The notes beneath the pieces were generated by a model. It was not told the origin of the DNA. It was given only the letters and a program-made list of their open reading frames with translations, and did not search any database. A DNA stretch of 64,000 nt from Strix aluco (lineage: Eukaryota; Chordata; Aves; Strigiformes; Strigidae): positions 17,082,920 to 17,146,919 of the forward strand of contig NC_133938.1 in NCBI RefSeq assembly GCF_031877795.1, given 5' to 3'. Both the position numbers and the translations under genes were made by a program. Of the stretch, positions 53,101 to 64,000 are shown in pieces (the first letter of the stretch is position 1; each line of letters opens with the position of its first letter).

Positions 53101-56100
53101 AGGTTTCCTTCTTTTTTTAATTAAGCATATAAAAAGCAGACACTGTTGAGAAGGAACTATAACACATGTTCTGCCAAAAGAACAGTAATCCATCCAGGTT
53201 TCCAAAGGCAATCTGTCCCTTTGTGTTTGAAAGTGGGAGGAAGAGATTCGTAGATGTTTTCAGTTTAAACCTAAGAAGCTTCCCAGCAAGGATTTCGGAC
53301 TGTCCAGTAATCTCTAGATCAGTTACAGGCTTTTTTTTGTTACAACAAAAGATCTGCGTGGTATCAATGACAAACTTTCTTCAGTTTAACTTCCCCTCTG
53401 AAATGTGGAATTAGAGGATACTAAATACTATAAAACACATGGCGTAGGTATCAATGTTACACACTTTATAAACATATGGATTTTGTTAGGAGTCTTCTGA
53501 GGTGTCTGATGTAGTGAATGGAAAGAGCAGAGGCTTTTAGAGTGTGTTCAGCACATTGAGGTTTTGAGCATCAAGAGGAGCTCCTGTCTGGCTTGACTAC
53601 AAAGGAGACAGGGAGGCCCAGCTATATTGGGTAGCATGAATATATCCATTATCACTGTTTTACTAATAGTGTGTCTAATAAAACAACATTAGGAAGGTGA
53701 TTTTTATTTCCTATGCCCTTAAGATTGTGTGTTATCCCTTATCTACAGGATTGCACAGTATGTGAGAGGTCATATATGCTTATGTGAAGGGAGATGATGA
53801 ATTTCTGAATATTCATATTCAGAAACTGGGTTCATATTCTGAACTTGGAGAGCAAGTACCATTTTGAGGGATCTTCATGGGAGATACCCAGTCAGGCCTT
53901 CTAATTGTTCTGAAGTCAAAATGTGCCTGCAGCTGGGGGTCGCTGGAAAATTTAAGCTTGTATTTTGAGCTCTTTGTTCTGATCAGAAACAACAGCGATC
54001 AGGCCATAAACTTCCCTAATTGAAAGTCAACCGTTTTTCACCTTTACCACAAGGTGTAGAATAGATACGCTGTCCTGCTGTGTTCAGCCAGCAGTGCTGA
54101 AAATAGGGATGGGCAAAACAGATTGAACACATCATCACAATATTAATCTTATGTAAATCTCTACAAAACCAGTGTATTGGGCTTTTGTAAAGCAATGTAT
54201 TTAAAGTCACTCTGTACTGGCTAAGTTAATATATGTTACCACATTACTTACTTTGTCTTTTCTTATAGAAAGTAGTTGACTTGCTAAAATGTTGTTGAAA
54301 CAAATAGAATTATTCTGATGGATATTTCCCCTTTTTATTAGTTCCTGTTCTCATGTATTTACTTACCTGGCAGGAAGAACAGAACACATTAGCAACTGCT
54401 GACTTCAGAGAAGCAAGAGACTAGACTATTTATCTCCAGATAAATGGTTTACCTATGATTTAGCACCTTTTTTTTTTTTTTTTTTTAAGGAACTGGAGAT
54501 GTTTCTAATAAAGAAGGGAATGCTTTTCTTCCCCTCTTGGCTATCAGATTTGCTTTTTTCCTCAATTTGTTCTTACATGTCTCTCAGGGACTGCCAGATG
54601 GATTTCACTGGTATTAATACAGATTTAATAGGAAAATTCCAAGCAAAGATTCTTGCCTCAACGAACTTTGAAAACCTAATTAGTTTGTAACTTGATACAT
54701 ACACTGCTATCTCAGTTTTAAGTAAGAAACACACAGTACTCTATAGCTGCTTCCTCACTGTTTAATTAATGTGTAAGCCTTCCCAGCTGCAGTGACTTCA
54801 GATGAAAAACATTGCTTGTATAACTGCATCATTCTTCTGTGTTTATTTATAAGATCCTTCCATATGACTTTTCGTATTGATTAAAATTAGTGGAATGCAA
54901 GAGCAGAATGTTTGCAAACTCATCCTTTTGAAACCAGTGTTTTATCAGTATCACCTCATTAAGTTCCTTACTGCATTTTGTTTAGAACTGTAACTGCTGC
55001 ATCTTGGACTTAATGCAGATTTTTGCCTTTGGGTTTGTTTTTAGAAACAAGGTGCTAAATGCACATAAGCACTGAGGCAAGGTAATCCAGATTCCAGGTT
55101 GAGGACGCTCTGTCTTGGAACAGAAAATCTTAGATATTTCAACACATGCTTTTATGTATTTGTGTGTTTTGAGTAGCGTCCTTTGTTTTTCCCCCAAAAA
55201 ATAAAGTAATTTTGGCTTGTGCTAGATTGAAGTCCTTTAAAACTGCTATAACATTGTTAACTTATTTTAAAATTGCTGATAACGAAATGTAACAAGAAAT
55301 AAATTTGAATTACTTAAATACAAAACTTAAATTCAATAATTTTAATAGAAATTTTACTCTAATTGAAGTTAAAACATATGCTATAGTTCAGTTTTACTTA
55401 TTTTTAAAGATGCCTCAATTACAAGCTCCAGAAATAGTTGTAGCAGCTTGGTGGCCAGTATGAGACATTAATTTGTGAAATATCCTGTTAAAACTTAGCA
55501 TCAAAGATTTATGTACAGCTGATTGCTATGAAATTACCTGACAAAAATAATTTGAGGTTTACCCTAAATTGGGTCAGAGCTCTGTTAACTTGGAAGCATG
55601 GAAAAAAATTACATTGTCCTTGGCTGGTGCTGCTATGCTGGCAGAAGCCCTGGTGCAGACACTTACGCCAGTGGATGTGTGGTTTGTTATTGGGAGAGGT
55701 GGGGTACTACTGCTGCCAGAAAAATGCTTTCCTTTTGCATACATGGACTGGTAGGTGTCTGATGATAAAGCTGTTTGTTGTGTATACAGGGCTTCAACAT
55801 TTCTGAACCCCAAATACAGTTACTCTTTTTGCCTAGTAAAGATCTGCAAAGAAAAAGCACGTTTCAAACACCTACGCTTGTGATTAATACGTTTGTATGA
55901 GTAGCTCTGAATAAGATGGAACTGTTGCAGTTGGAAGGTGTAACAGAGTGCATTGTACAAATACCTGATGTGCATCCTTACTTTTAGTCTGAACAGGAAG
56001 TACGGATTACTCAGAGTGAATTTGACCGTCAAGCAGAGATTACCAGACTTCTGCTGGAAGGAATCAGCAGCACACATGTGAGTACCCAAATGAAGCAGAG

Positions 56101-59100
56101 GTGGAAAGTCAAAATCAGAGCACTTAGTGCTAGCTACACTAAGCACTAGTGCTTAGCTACAAGTTTTCACTTTAATGCCTTAAAGCATCAGACAACTCTG
56201 GGTTTTTTATTTTTTGAATTCTAGTTTAGTATTCACTGAATTTAACATTAGTTTCTTGTTAACCTTGAGAATGCAGGAGCTTTATTTTTATCCTTTAAAC
56301 TCAACTTCCCATTCATCAGATGAGCTGAATGTTGAAACCACAAAAACGTGTTAAAATACTTATTCTGCTGTGAAAACAATATAGGTTAACGGCATGATGC
56401 TTGTACAGCACCTATTTTTTGTGCTCAAATGTGTTAAGTTTTGTGGCACTTAATCCCCGTTACCTGGTAAATCCAGGCACTATGCCTATGTAGTGTAAAT
56501 CCCTATGTGTGTCAGCACCTGATTAGGAGACCAGTCTTTCTAATGCATCATAGTACTTTTACAGACTAAAAACTTGAATTCTTTGCTGTGTTATAGGCAC
56601 ATCATCTTCGCTGTTTGAATGATTTTGTTGAAGCTCAGATGACCTATTATGCACAATGTTACCAGTATATGTTGGATCTTCAGAAACAACTTGGAAGGTA
56701 GTAACACTGTAAAAACTTCAGAAAAAACAGTTTTTTTCTAAGTGCTTATGAATAGTAAGAAAACTTACACTGATATAACAGCGGTGAACACACAGGCATG
56801 CTAGACTGAAAGGAAATACATTTGTTCTCAGGTAATTACCTCAGTGCAACTACTTCCCTAAGCCTACACGCAGCCCTAATGCCTTTTGAGGGTTGATTGA
56901 GATTTTGTGTATTTTGTAATTGAGGAAAGTGAGCCCATGGTAACCTCATTCAGTGGCACAAAAAAGACTGTCTAGGGCTTTACTTGCAATCATTCAGTTG
57001 TCTTATGCTTTGTACTACAAAACTGCTGTGCAATGTGGGACAAGTTTTTGTACTGCCTGTAAATTCCTGTTACCTCTGCAGTTGCTACAGGGCACTACCT
57101 GATTTTCAATGAAACTGAAGTCTCCACTGTTAAGTGAATTGCCAGCATAGATATTGTATATAGGGAGGAATGTACTTCATAATATCTGTAATTGGGAATC
57201 CAAAGCACTTGCAGTGGAATGAGCAAGTTTGTCTAGTCTTACTGGTCTGTGAGGTTAGCATTTTTAAAGTAAGAGAAGAAACTGTCTGACGTCAGTTTGT
57301 GCTTATAATCCTTTCTTTTTTTGATTGGTGGTGATGTAAAGAGATCTACATGCTTACTTTTCATAAAGTTTCCCTATTCTTGTTCACAAAGAAGGTTATG
57401 CCAGACCATATTATATAGGTGAGCATATGCATTGAAGGATTATCTGTGCTTAGAAATTTACTATAGTGTCTATTCTAAATACCTGTCTCTATAAAGTATC
57501 TCTGTTTTTCATGATGAGGAAGTAAAAACAAAAGTGTTCTTGAATCTTGTCCTTTTTCTGACTTGGAACTTCCTGTGGTGTTTGATTTCTTTTCCTCAGT
57601 TTGTTTGAATAGATAGTTTAAAGACATTTAGAAAAAAGTCTTTAAAACGGTGATTTTTTAAAAAAAGCTGTATCTTTAAAGTTACATTCCATTGAAAGAT
57701 GTATTCAGCTATAAAATTTGTTAGTGCATAAATGCAAGTTGTAGAACTGAAAGCTTGAAAAGAAACATTTACTGGATTAAGGACAGGTGCCTCTTAAATT
57801 AGAAATTAAGTGAAGTATATTTATACAACTATTTTGAGAGGATTTTTTTAAAATCTGTACTCTTATTCTAGTATATTTACCAAACAGAAAACTTTAAGCA
57901 TAATAGCCTTAACCTAGGGAAGAACATATGCCTCTTTAAAATCTTTTGCTTTAGGATGTATAGCATGTGCAGAACAGCTGTCTTTGTTTAAAGTTTATGT
58001 AAACTGCTACCAGATACAAAAAAGCCTATTTGAAGAAAATACTGTCTTTATGTGGCTATGATCTGGTTAGTATTTTTGATAAAATTACTATGACTGCTAG
58101 AAGACCAAAAGCATGCAAGCTTTGCAAAATCCTAAATGCCTCAAACAGCCAAATGAAGTTTCTCTACCTATGTGGATTAAAACAGTAATGATATTAAATC
58201 TTGGGCAAACAGTAATGATATTAAATCTTGGGCATGTCTTTCTTTCCTTATACAAGGAAGCCCCACTGAACTATAATGGAGAGAACTGGGACAGGGTCTC
58301 AAGTTGTGGTCTGTCTTTTGGAAGAGTTCCTCAGTTTATAGGCATACGGTGCATAGCACTTGCATTAAATAAACAGATGAGCAGAGTATGTGTAGTGGTC
58401 TTCCTATGTAATGTGTAAGCAGATATAGTACCAAATAAATAGCTTAGGCAGCTCAGCTGGAGTTTGGTTGTATTTGCCAGTTCTCTGTTGGTTAACAAGG
58501 GATATACAGTGCTGGGTTACACATACTTTTTTCACACATCTAAGAATGTCACTGTGCCATATTCTCATATGAAAGCCAAGAGATGCGAGGGACTTATTTT
58601 TGTTTTGAGATCACTAGTGAACCAAAGGTGTTCAACCTCTAAGAGGGATAGTTTGTTGCTTGAAACAGAAACCTGGTTCTTGGAGTAGATGCATATTGTG
58701 TGTTTTACTTAGGTCAGAATCCAGGGCATAAACCCTAAGCTGGTTCACATTGCGGGTTCCAAAGCTGAGCACTGAGTTTCCTCATGTACTCTCCAGAGTC
58801 AGCTGTAGGGAAGGTGGGGGGAAAACTTGTGCTCAGTTCTCTTTATATAAACAGACATGGTTTTGTGGATGTTTCTTTTCCAGGCAGCATCAGCTGCTTA
58901 TCCCTCTACTGCCTACCCGTCCTGTGAGGCTGCTTAAAGAATCAAATCTCCCAGCATAAAAGCAATCTTCTTTTTTTTTTTTTTTTTCTAGTTCCCGAGA
59001 ATGAACTAAATAAATCTATTTCAAATATCCTGGTACTCTGGCTGCTTTTTTTTTTTTCTTGCTGATAACTGCTTATGCTTTGAATTTTCTCAGCTTCCCT

Positions 59101-62100
59101 GGCAGCCAAACCTAAGCTTTGGCATCATTATTTTTTCAAATTACCCATTACTAGTCCCCTACTCTACAAGCTGTGAAACTCCTGCTACTCAAGTGTTCAA
59201 AAAAAATCCCAGACAACCTCTGTATAGCTGAAACTTTCCAGTAACATGCCTACATATGGCTTTGCAAAAAGAGTGAGACTTAATGCTTTTACTGATTGAC
59301 AGAGTGGTTGTAAAGCTTTGGTTTTCCACTAACTGTACAAACTAGTGACTGAACTGAGCAGAATGATTTACAAGTAATTACTGTGTTAACAGAGAACAGG
59401 TTTAGCAGTATACTCAACAGTAATTTAGCAGTATTGAGAAACAACTGATTGCCATTTAAAATTAAATTCCTCTGAATGCCAACTAATCAAGTAATAAGCA
59501 CATCATGAGGCACAGCTGAAAAATGTGGGGTCTAGCTTTTCCTGCCTTTGTTCTGCTTATTTGATCTGCTTTGGGAACATGGTGAACTGGTTTGAAAAAA
59601 GTGGTCTGACAAATGAAAAAAAAACCCCAACACTTTTTTGGTGGAGTTACAGTCTCTAGTTGGTGAGTTGAACTAGCTCTTTATGATCAAATGAGGTCAA
59701 GGTAAGTCAGAGCGGGAAGTGGGACTTCCTCCTTTTGATGGTAGTAAACTGCTACCTAAACTCACAACACTCTCCTGAAAGTCTACCCAATGTTCTGTTA
59801 TGCAATTCAGTCTAACCATAAAGGGGCTAGTTCTGTCCTTGACAATACACTCCTGCTATTTGCCTTCAGTCAGATAAAACAGATACAACTGCAAGGTGAG
59901 CATGTTTAACAAGCTGTTCAATTGAAAGTTAGCAATCTTCTTGATTTTTATTAGATTGTTGAATCAGCTCTGTTGAATCAGCAACAGATTGCTAGATCTG
60001 ACTCAAATGACAGAGAATGAACATTTGTGCAATAAAGGGATAGAGGAGTGGGGCCACCCTGTTTGGTGGCAGTGTAAATTTACCAGATTAAGTATAGTGT
60101 GAAACTGTAAAGTTGTGTGCCAGTACTGCTACAGCTGATACAGATTTAAGCTGCCTCGATTTCACCTATGTTCATGGCTGTACAATCCAAAAATTAGTCA
60201 TTATACTGATTCAGTTTTCACCTGCATCAGCTCCCTAAACTAGCTCCTCTTATGATTATATGAGGATCAGTAATGCTGCAGACATGGGTGTGGGAATACA
60301 GTGATCTTGATTTATATGGTTAAAGTTGTCACTGAACTGCATCTTCATACTGAAGTGGGGAGCACAGGTGGGAAGGGATGAGATGAGATTGTGTTTTCTG
60401 ACAGGTAGGAAAAAATAAAAGGTGGGGGGTGGGGTGTAATATGTCCACATCCTGGATGTTAATGAAAAAGCGTTTGTGTAGAAGGACTGATGAGGAGAGT
60501 TGCGTGTGGGAATTGACTGACTGGTTGATGTGTAGACTTGTTAAAAGAATGGAAGGAAATGCAGCCACAGTTCCACATCATCCTGACTCAGTCTAACTAC
60601 TTGCTGACCTGCATCAGCTCTGCCACTTTTCAAAATCTTTGTTGACCTGCTTTTAAGGTAGAATCAGATGAGTGTTGAAACAAAGGAAGGCAGTGAAGAT
60701 GACAATGAATAACTACATCAACTGCTAAATAAATAAGTTTTGTCTGCCATGGAACTGCATCCCAGGATGCAGGGCAGAGTGACACGAGACGGTGACCCAA
60801 TCCCACAGCTCCTCGTGCTTCACTTGCTGCTTTACTCTCCTCCCCGCTCCTTCCACTTTTCAGCCGTGTTATTCTGTCCTTTCCCTTGTATCTGCTCTAG
60901 CTCTCATCACAGTTTTTTGTGATTCAGCTCATTAACTTAGTAGATGATTATAGACTTTTTTTTCTACTCTCCCCCTTTTTTTTTTTTTTTCAGGCAGGTT
61001 AATGAGTTGAATTGACTTAATGGAAGGGTCTAGCAAGCACTACAGCTGGCACAGAACAAGCAGCAACCTGACCTAGAAAGGCGGGGCTTAAGTTTATAGA
61101 AGTTCATCTTTAGTATAACAAATATTTTTGTTTTACAGCATGCAGCTAGCCGAATCAACAAGCTGATTTAGATTACAAAAATAGTTGTGGGGATTTTTTT
61201 CTTCTGTCAGAGGGAGACTGTGTTTTTAACCTGCATTATACTTTCCTCATCTGGTTCACCAGCACAATCTTTTGTGCAGCCACATAATTGAGGAATGAGC
61301 AGGAGGAGGTGGAAACTACTTTTACTGGCAGAGCTGTCAAAAGAAATGTTTATTACAATGCAGTCTGAACCAAGTCTGACCAACAGTGCTTTCCTGGTTT
61401 TGCCTTTTTTATTTTTTGAGGCCATTATCAAGTTTTTTTAAGGTGGCAGCGTTTCTTTTTAAAGTATATTGGTTTGATTTATACTACAGGTCAGAAAAAA
61501 AATCTTTATTTAGGTTTATACAAATATCAGTGCTATTCTATTACTGCTGTCTGCTGGTGTTTATTCTGTAGGATGAAAGCAAGAATGCTAATTTGGGCAT
61601 GGAGGCATGTGTATCTCCCCACGTAGAACTGATTCACTCAAAAGTCTTTTCATTTTGTCTTCTCCCACAGCTTTCCATCTACTTTCCTCTCTAACAATAA
61701 TCAGTCTTCCTCAACTCCTGTGCAGAGTGTTTCTACTCCCTCAGTCTTGGCCTCAGCCTCTGCTTCGTTGCCTTCAGTAAGCAATTCAATTGTTACTTCA
61801 GGCATCAGTGAACTGAGGTCGTCAAGTGGCAGCAGGAAAGCTAGAGTTCTTTATGATTATGATGCTGCAAACAGCAGTGAATTATCACTACTTGCAGATG
61901 AGGTAAGAGTTTTCTATGTAACTTGATCATTTAAAAGTAAAATCAGAATGTTTGTGACTAGCCAGTTAAGATGTGCTATATCAAGAAATCTGTGTAGTTG
62001 ATTTTTTAATTAAACTTCAGTTGTACTCTTAGAGCGTTGTCCTGTACCTATATACTCTAATATTCTATAGTGAGAGTTAACATTTGTTACACCAGCTTAG

Positions 62101-62984
62101 CTTGCAAGAACATTTGCTAGGCAATCAAGATGCAATTCTGCTGTCTACTTTTTAACCACGCCTTTAGCACTGTTATCAATTCAATTAGTCTTTCAAACAA
62201 GAAGAGAAGGGAAGAATATGAAAATACAACCACTACTTGTTGTGATGGTGGTGGTTGTGCTGTTTATTTCTGTTCCAGTTCAATTGCACTCTTAAGTCAG
62301 AGAACCTCTACAAAGCAGGCAGAGACACACAATGAAGCAGGGTGCTGGAACAGAGTTCCACCTAGTAATGTCAGTGTAGCTTAACTCTGAAGAAGAGCAT
62401 CCACAAAAAAGTTCTCAGACTTTATGTTTTTTTAAATGTGCATTACTTAAGAAAAAAGTCAAATAGAAATATTTACCTAGACAGTGACTTAGAAGCTGTG
62501 GCCTAAGGTTCTCTCTTAAGCTGCAGTTCATCAACACCATCTGTCTTTCAATCATGCACTTGAAGATCCAATGAACTTGCTTTTAGATTTCCTGTTAAAG
62601 TTGATATATAGATAAAAAATAATAGAAAAAAACCAGTAATGAATAGAATAGCATCAGAAAAAAAGGGACTTTAAAATATGCTACTATATTTACTTTTCCA
62701 TGGACCAGCGAAATAATTTTAATGAGCACTCGATTATGTTCCATGGATGCTTATATTAAATGCTGTATTTAACTATTGCTCTATTTAGTATCAATTCTAA
62801 GACCTTGGAAATCACATGAAGGTAGACTCTATTTTTTTTCCAGGCAAGGTTATAATAATGTGTTTCTGTTTTCTAGGTGATAACAGTGTACAGTATCCCT
62901 GGCATGGATTCAGACTGGCTGATGGGTGAAAGGGGAAATCAGAAAGGCAAAGTGCCTATTACTTATTTAGAACTGCTAAACTAG
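38176..62984 (+). CDS. SH3GLB1: SH3GLB1, endophilin B1 (Bif-1)
   Basis: An N-BAR/SH3 protein that bends membranes at mitochondria, Golgi and autophagosomes and binds Bax and UVRAG/Beclin-1. Nine constitutive exons join in frame to 366 residues (human has 365): 38176-38247, 42851-42992, 45601-45729, 47465-47598, 47986-48078, 55988-56077, 56597-56697, 61671-61902, 62877-62984. Residues 1-24 (MNIMDFNVKKLAAD...) form the amphipathic helix, the BAR domain fills about 25-260, a Ser/Pro-rich linker follows, and the SH3 domain begins with RKARVLYDYDAANSSEL and ends with WLMGERGNQKGKVPITYLEL. T145 of the LTPLRNF motif, the reported CDK5 site, is conserved. The sequence is almost identical to human except in the linker, which here is richer in Ser (for example SASASLPSVSNS). 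The ATG follows CCGAAG within the CpG island. Two cassette exons are listed separately. Confidence 0.97.
41946..41982. repeat. Tandem duplication, 18-bp unit
   Basis: The unit ending in CTTGTGGATTAATAAGA occurs twice head to tail in SH3GLB1 intron 1. It is a simple local duplication without other context. Confidence 0.8.
45772..45787. repeat. Poly-G run (16 G)
   Basis: A 16-base G homopolymer starts 43 bp after the donor of SH3GLB1 exon 3. Its length is uncertain in most sequencing chemistries, and it could form a quadruplex in the pre-mRNA. Confidence 0.85.
47221..47314. repeat. GT/T-rich low-complexity tract
   Basis: Alternating GGTTTGGTTTGGGT, GTGTGTGTGG and T runs in SH3GLB1 intron 3, about 150 bp before the exon 4 acceptor. 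It is simple-sequence DNA with no other feature. Confidence 0.7.
48849..49101. repeat. 253-bp terminal inverted-repeat hairpin element (MITE-like)
   Basis: Located in SH3GLB1 intron 5. The left end GACAATTTAAATACACAGGG is the exact complement of the right end CCCTGTGTATTTAAATTGTC. Pairing continues imperfectly inward (GACGGTGTACATGATGAAG against TTCATGTCAGGTACACTGTC, then GGGACTGTCAG against CTGACAGTTTT). The interior also shows weaker inverted pairing around CTGAAAGAT/ATCTTTCGG. It is either a small non-autonomous DNA transposon or a long hairpin. No transposase is encoded, and no clean target duplication is evident. Confidence 0.75.
50127..50165 (+). CDS. SH3GLB1: SH3GLB1 cassette exon A (13 codons)
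   Basis: A 39-bp in-frame exon encoding QLNTSQPEENNIM, bounded by acceptor CACTTAAG and donor ATG|GTAAAT. It lies between constitutive exons 47986-48078 and 55988-56077, both phase 0 at this junction, so inclusion keeps the frame after residue 190. Human long isoforms contain a QLNTS...NNIM-like segment at the same position. It inserts into the BAR domain and belongs to the neuron-enriched forms of Bif-1. The weak donor (GTAAAT) fits regulated splicing. Confidence 0.85.
51635..51658 (+). CDS. SH3GLB1: SH3GLB1 cassette microexon B (8 codons)
   Basis: A 24-bp microexon encoding IWAEEVTK, identical to the corresponding human segment, with acceptor GCTGACTAG preceded by a C-rich tract (10 C at 51607-51616) and donor AAA|GTAAGT. 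With cassette A it adds 21 residues, the same length difference as between the 365- and 386-residue human isoforms. Short size, phase 0 and an adjacent polypyrimidine tract are typical of neuronal microexons. Confidence 0.9.
58181..58234. repeat. Perfect tandem duplication, 27-bp unit
   Basis: A 27-base unit beginning AACAGTAATGATATTAAATC and ending TTGGGCA is present twice with no differences (58181-58207 and 58208-58234) in the intron between SH3GLB1 exons 8 and 9. Identity of the copies implies a recent duplication or a polymorphic minisatellite seed. Confidence 0.9.
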
Positions 62985-64000
62985 ATGGTTGGCCTCAATA
63001 CAGACTGTCAATTATGGTGACACCATATTTATATACAATTAACGTTATGTAAGCAGGTTTAAGTGTCTTCCATGTTACTGTCTTGAGGGACAAATACCAG
63101 CCATTACAGACTGGCTTTTCTGCCAGCATGGTTGCATGGTAAATACTGTATTCAAACTTAATGTGTTTAAAGCTTTTACTTCATGTGCCAAGAACATGTT
63201 TCCTACAGATTTGTTTCTACTGAAGATTTCACTAATACAAGCTTCTACTTTTGAGTAATCTAGATTGAAAGCAGGAGGTACTGTTTTCTACTGAAATTTT
63301 TCATTAATGGCAAAGCTTTTCTTCACATAAAATAAACTTATTGTGAACTGATGCAGGTGTAATGCACATTATTTGAATAACCAAAACCAAACGTGAAACA
63401 TAAACCTTAAAGAAGTCCATATGGTTCTGTTCCCAACATTTGTGGAGTTCAAATGTGCTGAGGCATATATGGCTATCTACTGAGTAACTTGTGCATTTAA
63501 TCACCTTTGAAAAACGAAAGCGGTTGTTTTCTCTCTGCTGAAAATTTAAGGCAAATTGCTAGTATGTTGAGATTTTAAACTGCACCTAGGTAGATTGACA
63601 CAAGCTAGCGACATATGTTCTGACTTGGTTTTAGTCTTGCCTTGTATTTTTTCCCCTTTAATTGTTTTCCAGAAAAGAGGCTAATTCAGTTTGATTAGTA
63701 ATTATTAAGATTCTTTCAACTGCAAGTCAGCCTTTACGTTAAATTAAACACTGCATTTTGCTAACCAACTCTGTCTCTCTACATTTAAGTAGTTCTATAG
63801 ATGAGCATACATTTGTTCAGATTATAGGTTTTAATGAAAATCTGCATTCACAATTCTTATGCAACAGTTTATTGTCATGTTCTAATTGGATTCAATTAGT
63901 TACTTCTTTTGTTTTGTAAGAGGGCCTCCTTTAAATATGTGGGAAGGAAAAAAAAATGTTTTGAACCTAAAAATGGCTTTAACAAAGGTAGGATTATCTG
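62985..64000 (+). other. SH3GLB1: SH3GLB1 3' UTR (at least in part)
   Basis: AT-rich sequence after the stop codon at 62982-62984 with no further coding exon. The first good polyadenylation signal is AATAAA at 63331-63336, followed by a GT-containing stretch. Mammalian SH3GLB1 has a long 3' UTR, so transcripts may run to or past the window edge. Confidence 0.7.
63331..63336 (+). terminator. Candidate polyadenylation signal, SH3GLB1
   Basis: AATAAA about 350 bp after the stop codon. It would give a short 3' UTR. Later signals beyond the window may be used instead. Confidence 0.45.

Overview
The window is avian nuclear DNA. It holds multi-exon genes with GT/AG introns, two CpG-island promoters, CR1 LINE fragments of the bird type and a solo LTR that looks like an avian ERVL family. 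The gene order ODF2L – CLCA cluster – SH3GLB1 matches the block on human chromosome 1p22. No polished bird gene set could be consulted, so exon models rest on splice sites, reading phase and remembered family sequences.

Layout. (1) About 1-4,300, minus strand: the 5' part of ODF2L, a centriole/cilium coiled-coil protein, with its CpG island at about 4,080-4,620 and a textbook RFX X-box at 4307-4320. The gene leaves the window on the left. (2) About 6,900-10,510, plus strand: a decayed CLCA gene most similar to mammalian CLCA2. It has frameshifts, stops, dead splice donors and a missing middle, and sits where CLCA2 lies in mammals. (3) 12,271-29,660, plus strand: an intact 14-exon CLCA gene of the CLCA1/3/4 type coding for 929 residues, with a TATA box, a metalloprotease motif, a complete VWA MIDAS and a C-terminal membrane segment. 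A solo LTR sits in its intron 5. (4) About 29,700-37,500: gene-poor DNA with two CR1 fragments. (5) About 37,560-64,000, plus strand: SH3GLB1 (endophilin B1/Bif-1), complete for coding sequence: nine constitutive exons (366 residues) plus two small in-frame cassette exons (39 and 24 bp) matching the known long neuronal isoforms. Its 3' UTR runs toward the right edge.

The three gene families are not a pathway; their adjacency is an old syntenic arrangement. The most interesting points are the CLCA2 remnant beside an intact CLCA1-type gene, the ODF2-like N-terminus of the bird ODF2L with an obligatory GC-AG intron, the RFX X-box, a possible unreported 57-bp in-frame cassette exon between the two known SH3GLB1 cassettes, a GCTGAGTCAGC Maf/AP-1 site 20 bp before the SH3GLB1 start codon, and a 253-bp near-perfect hairpin element. 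I saw nothing that amounts to a wholly new biological system.
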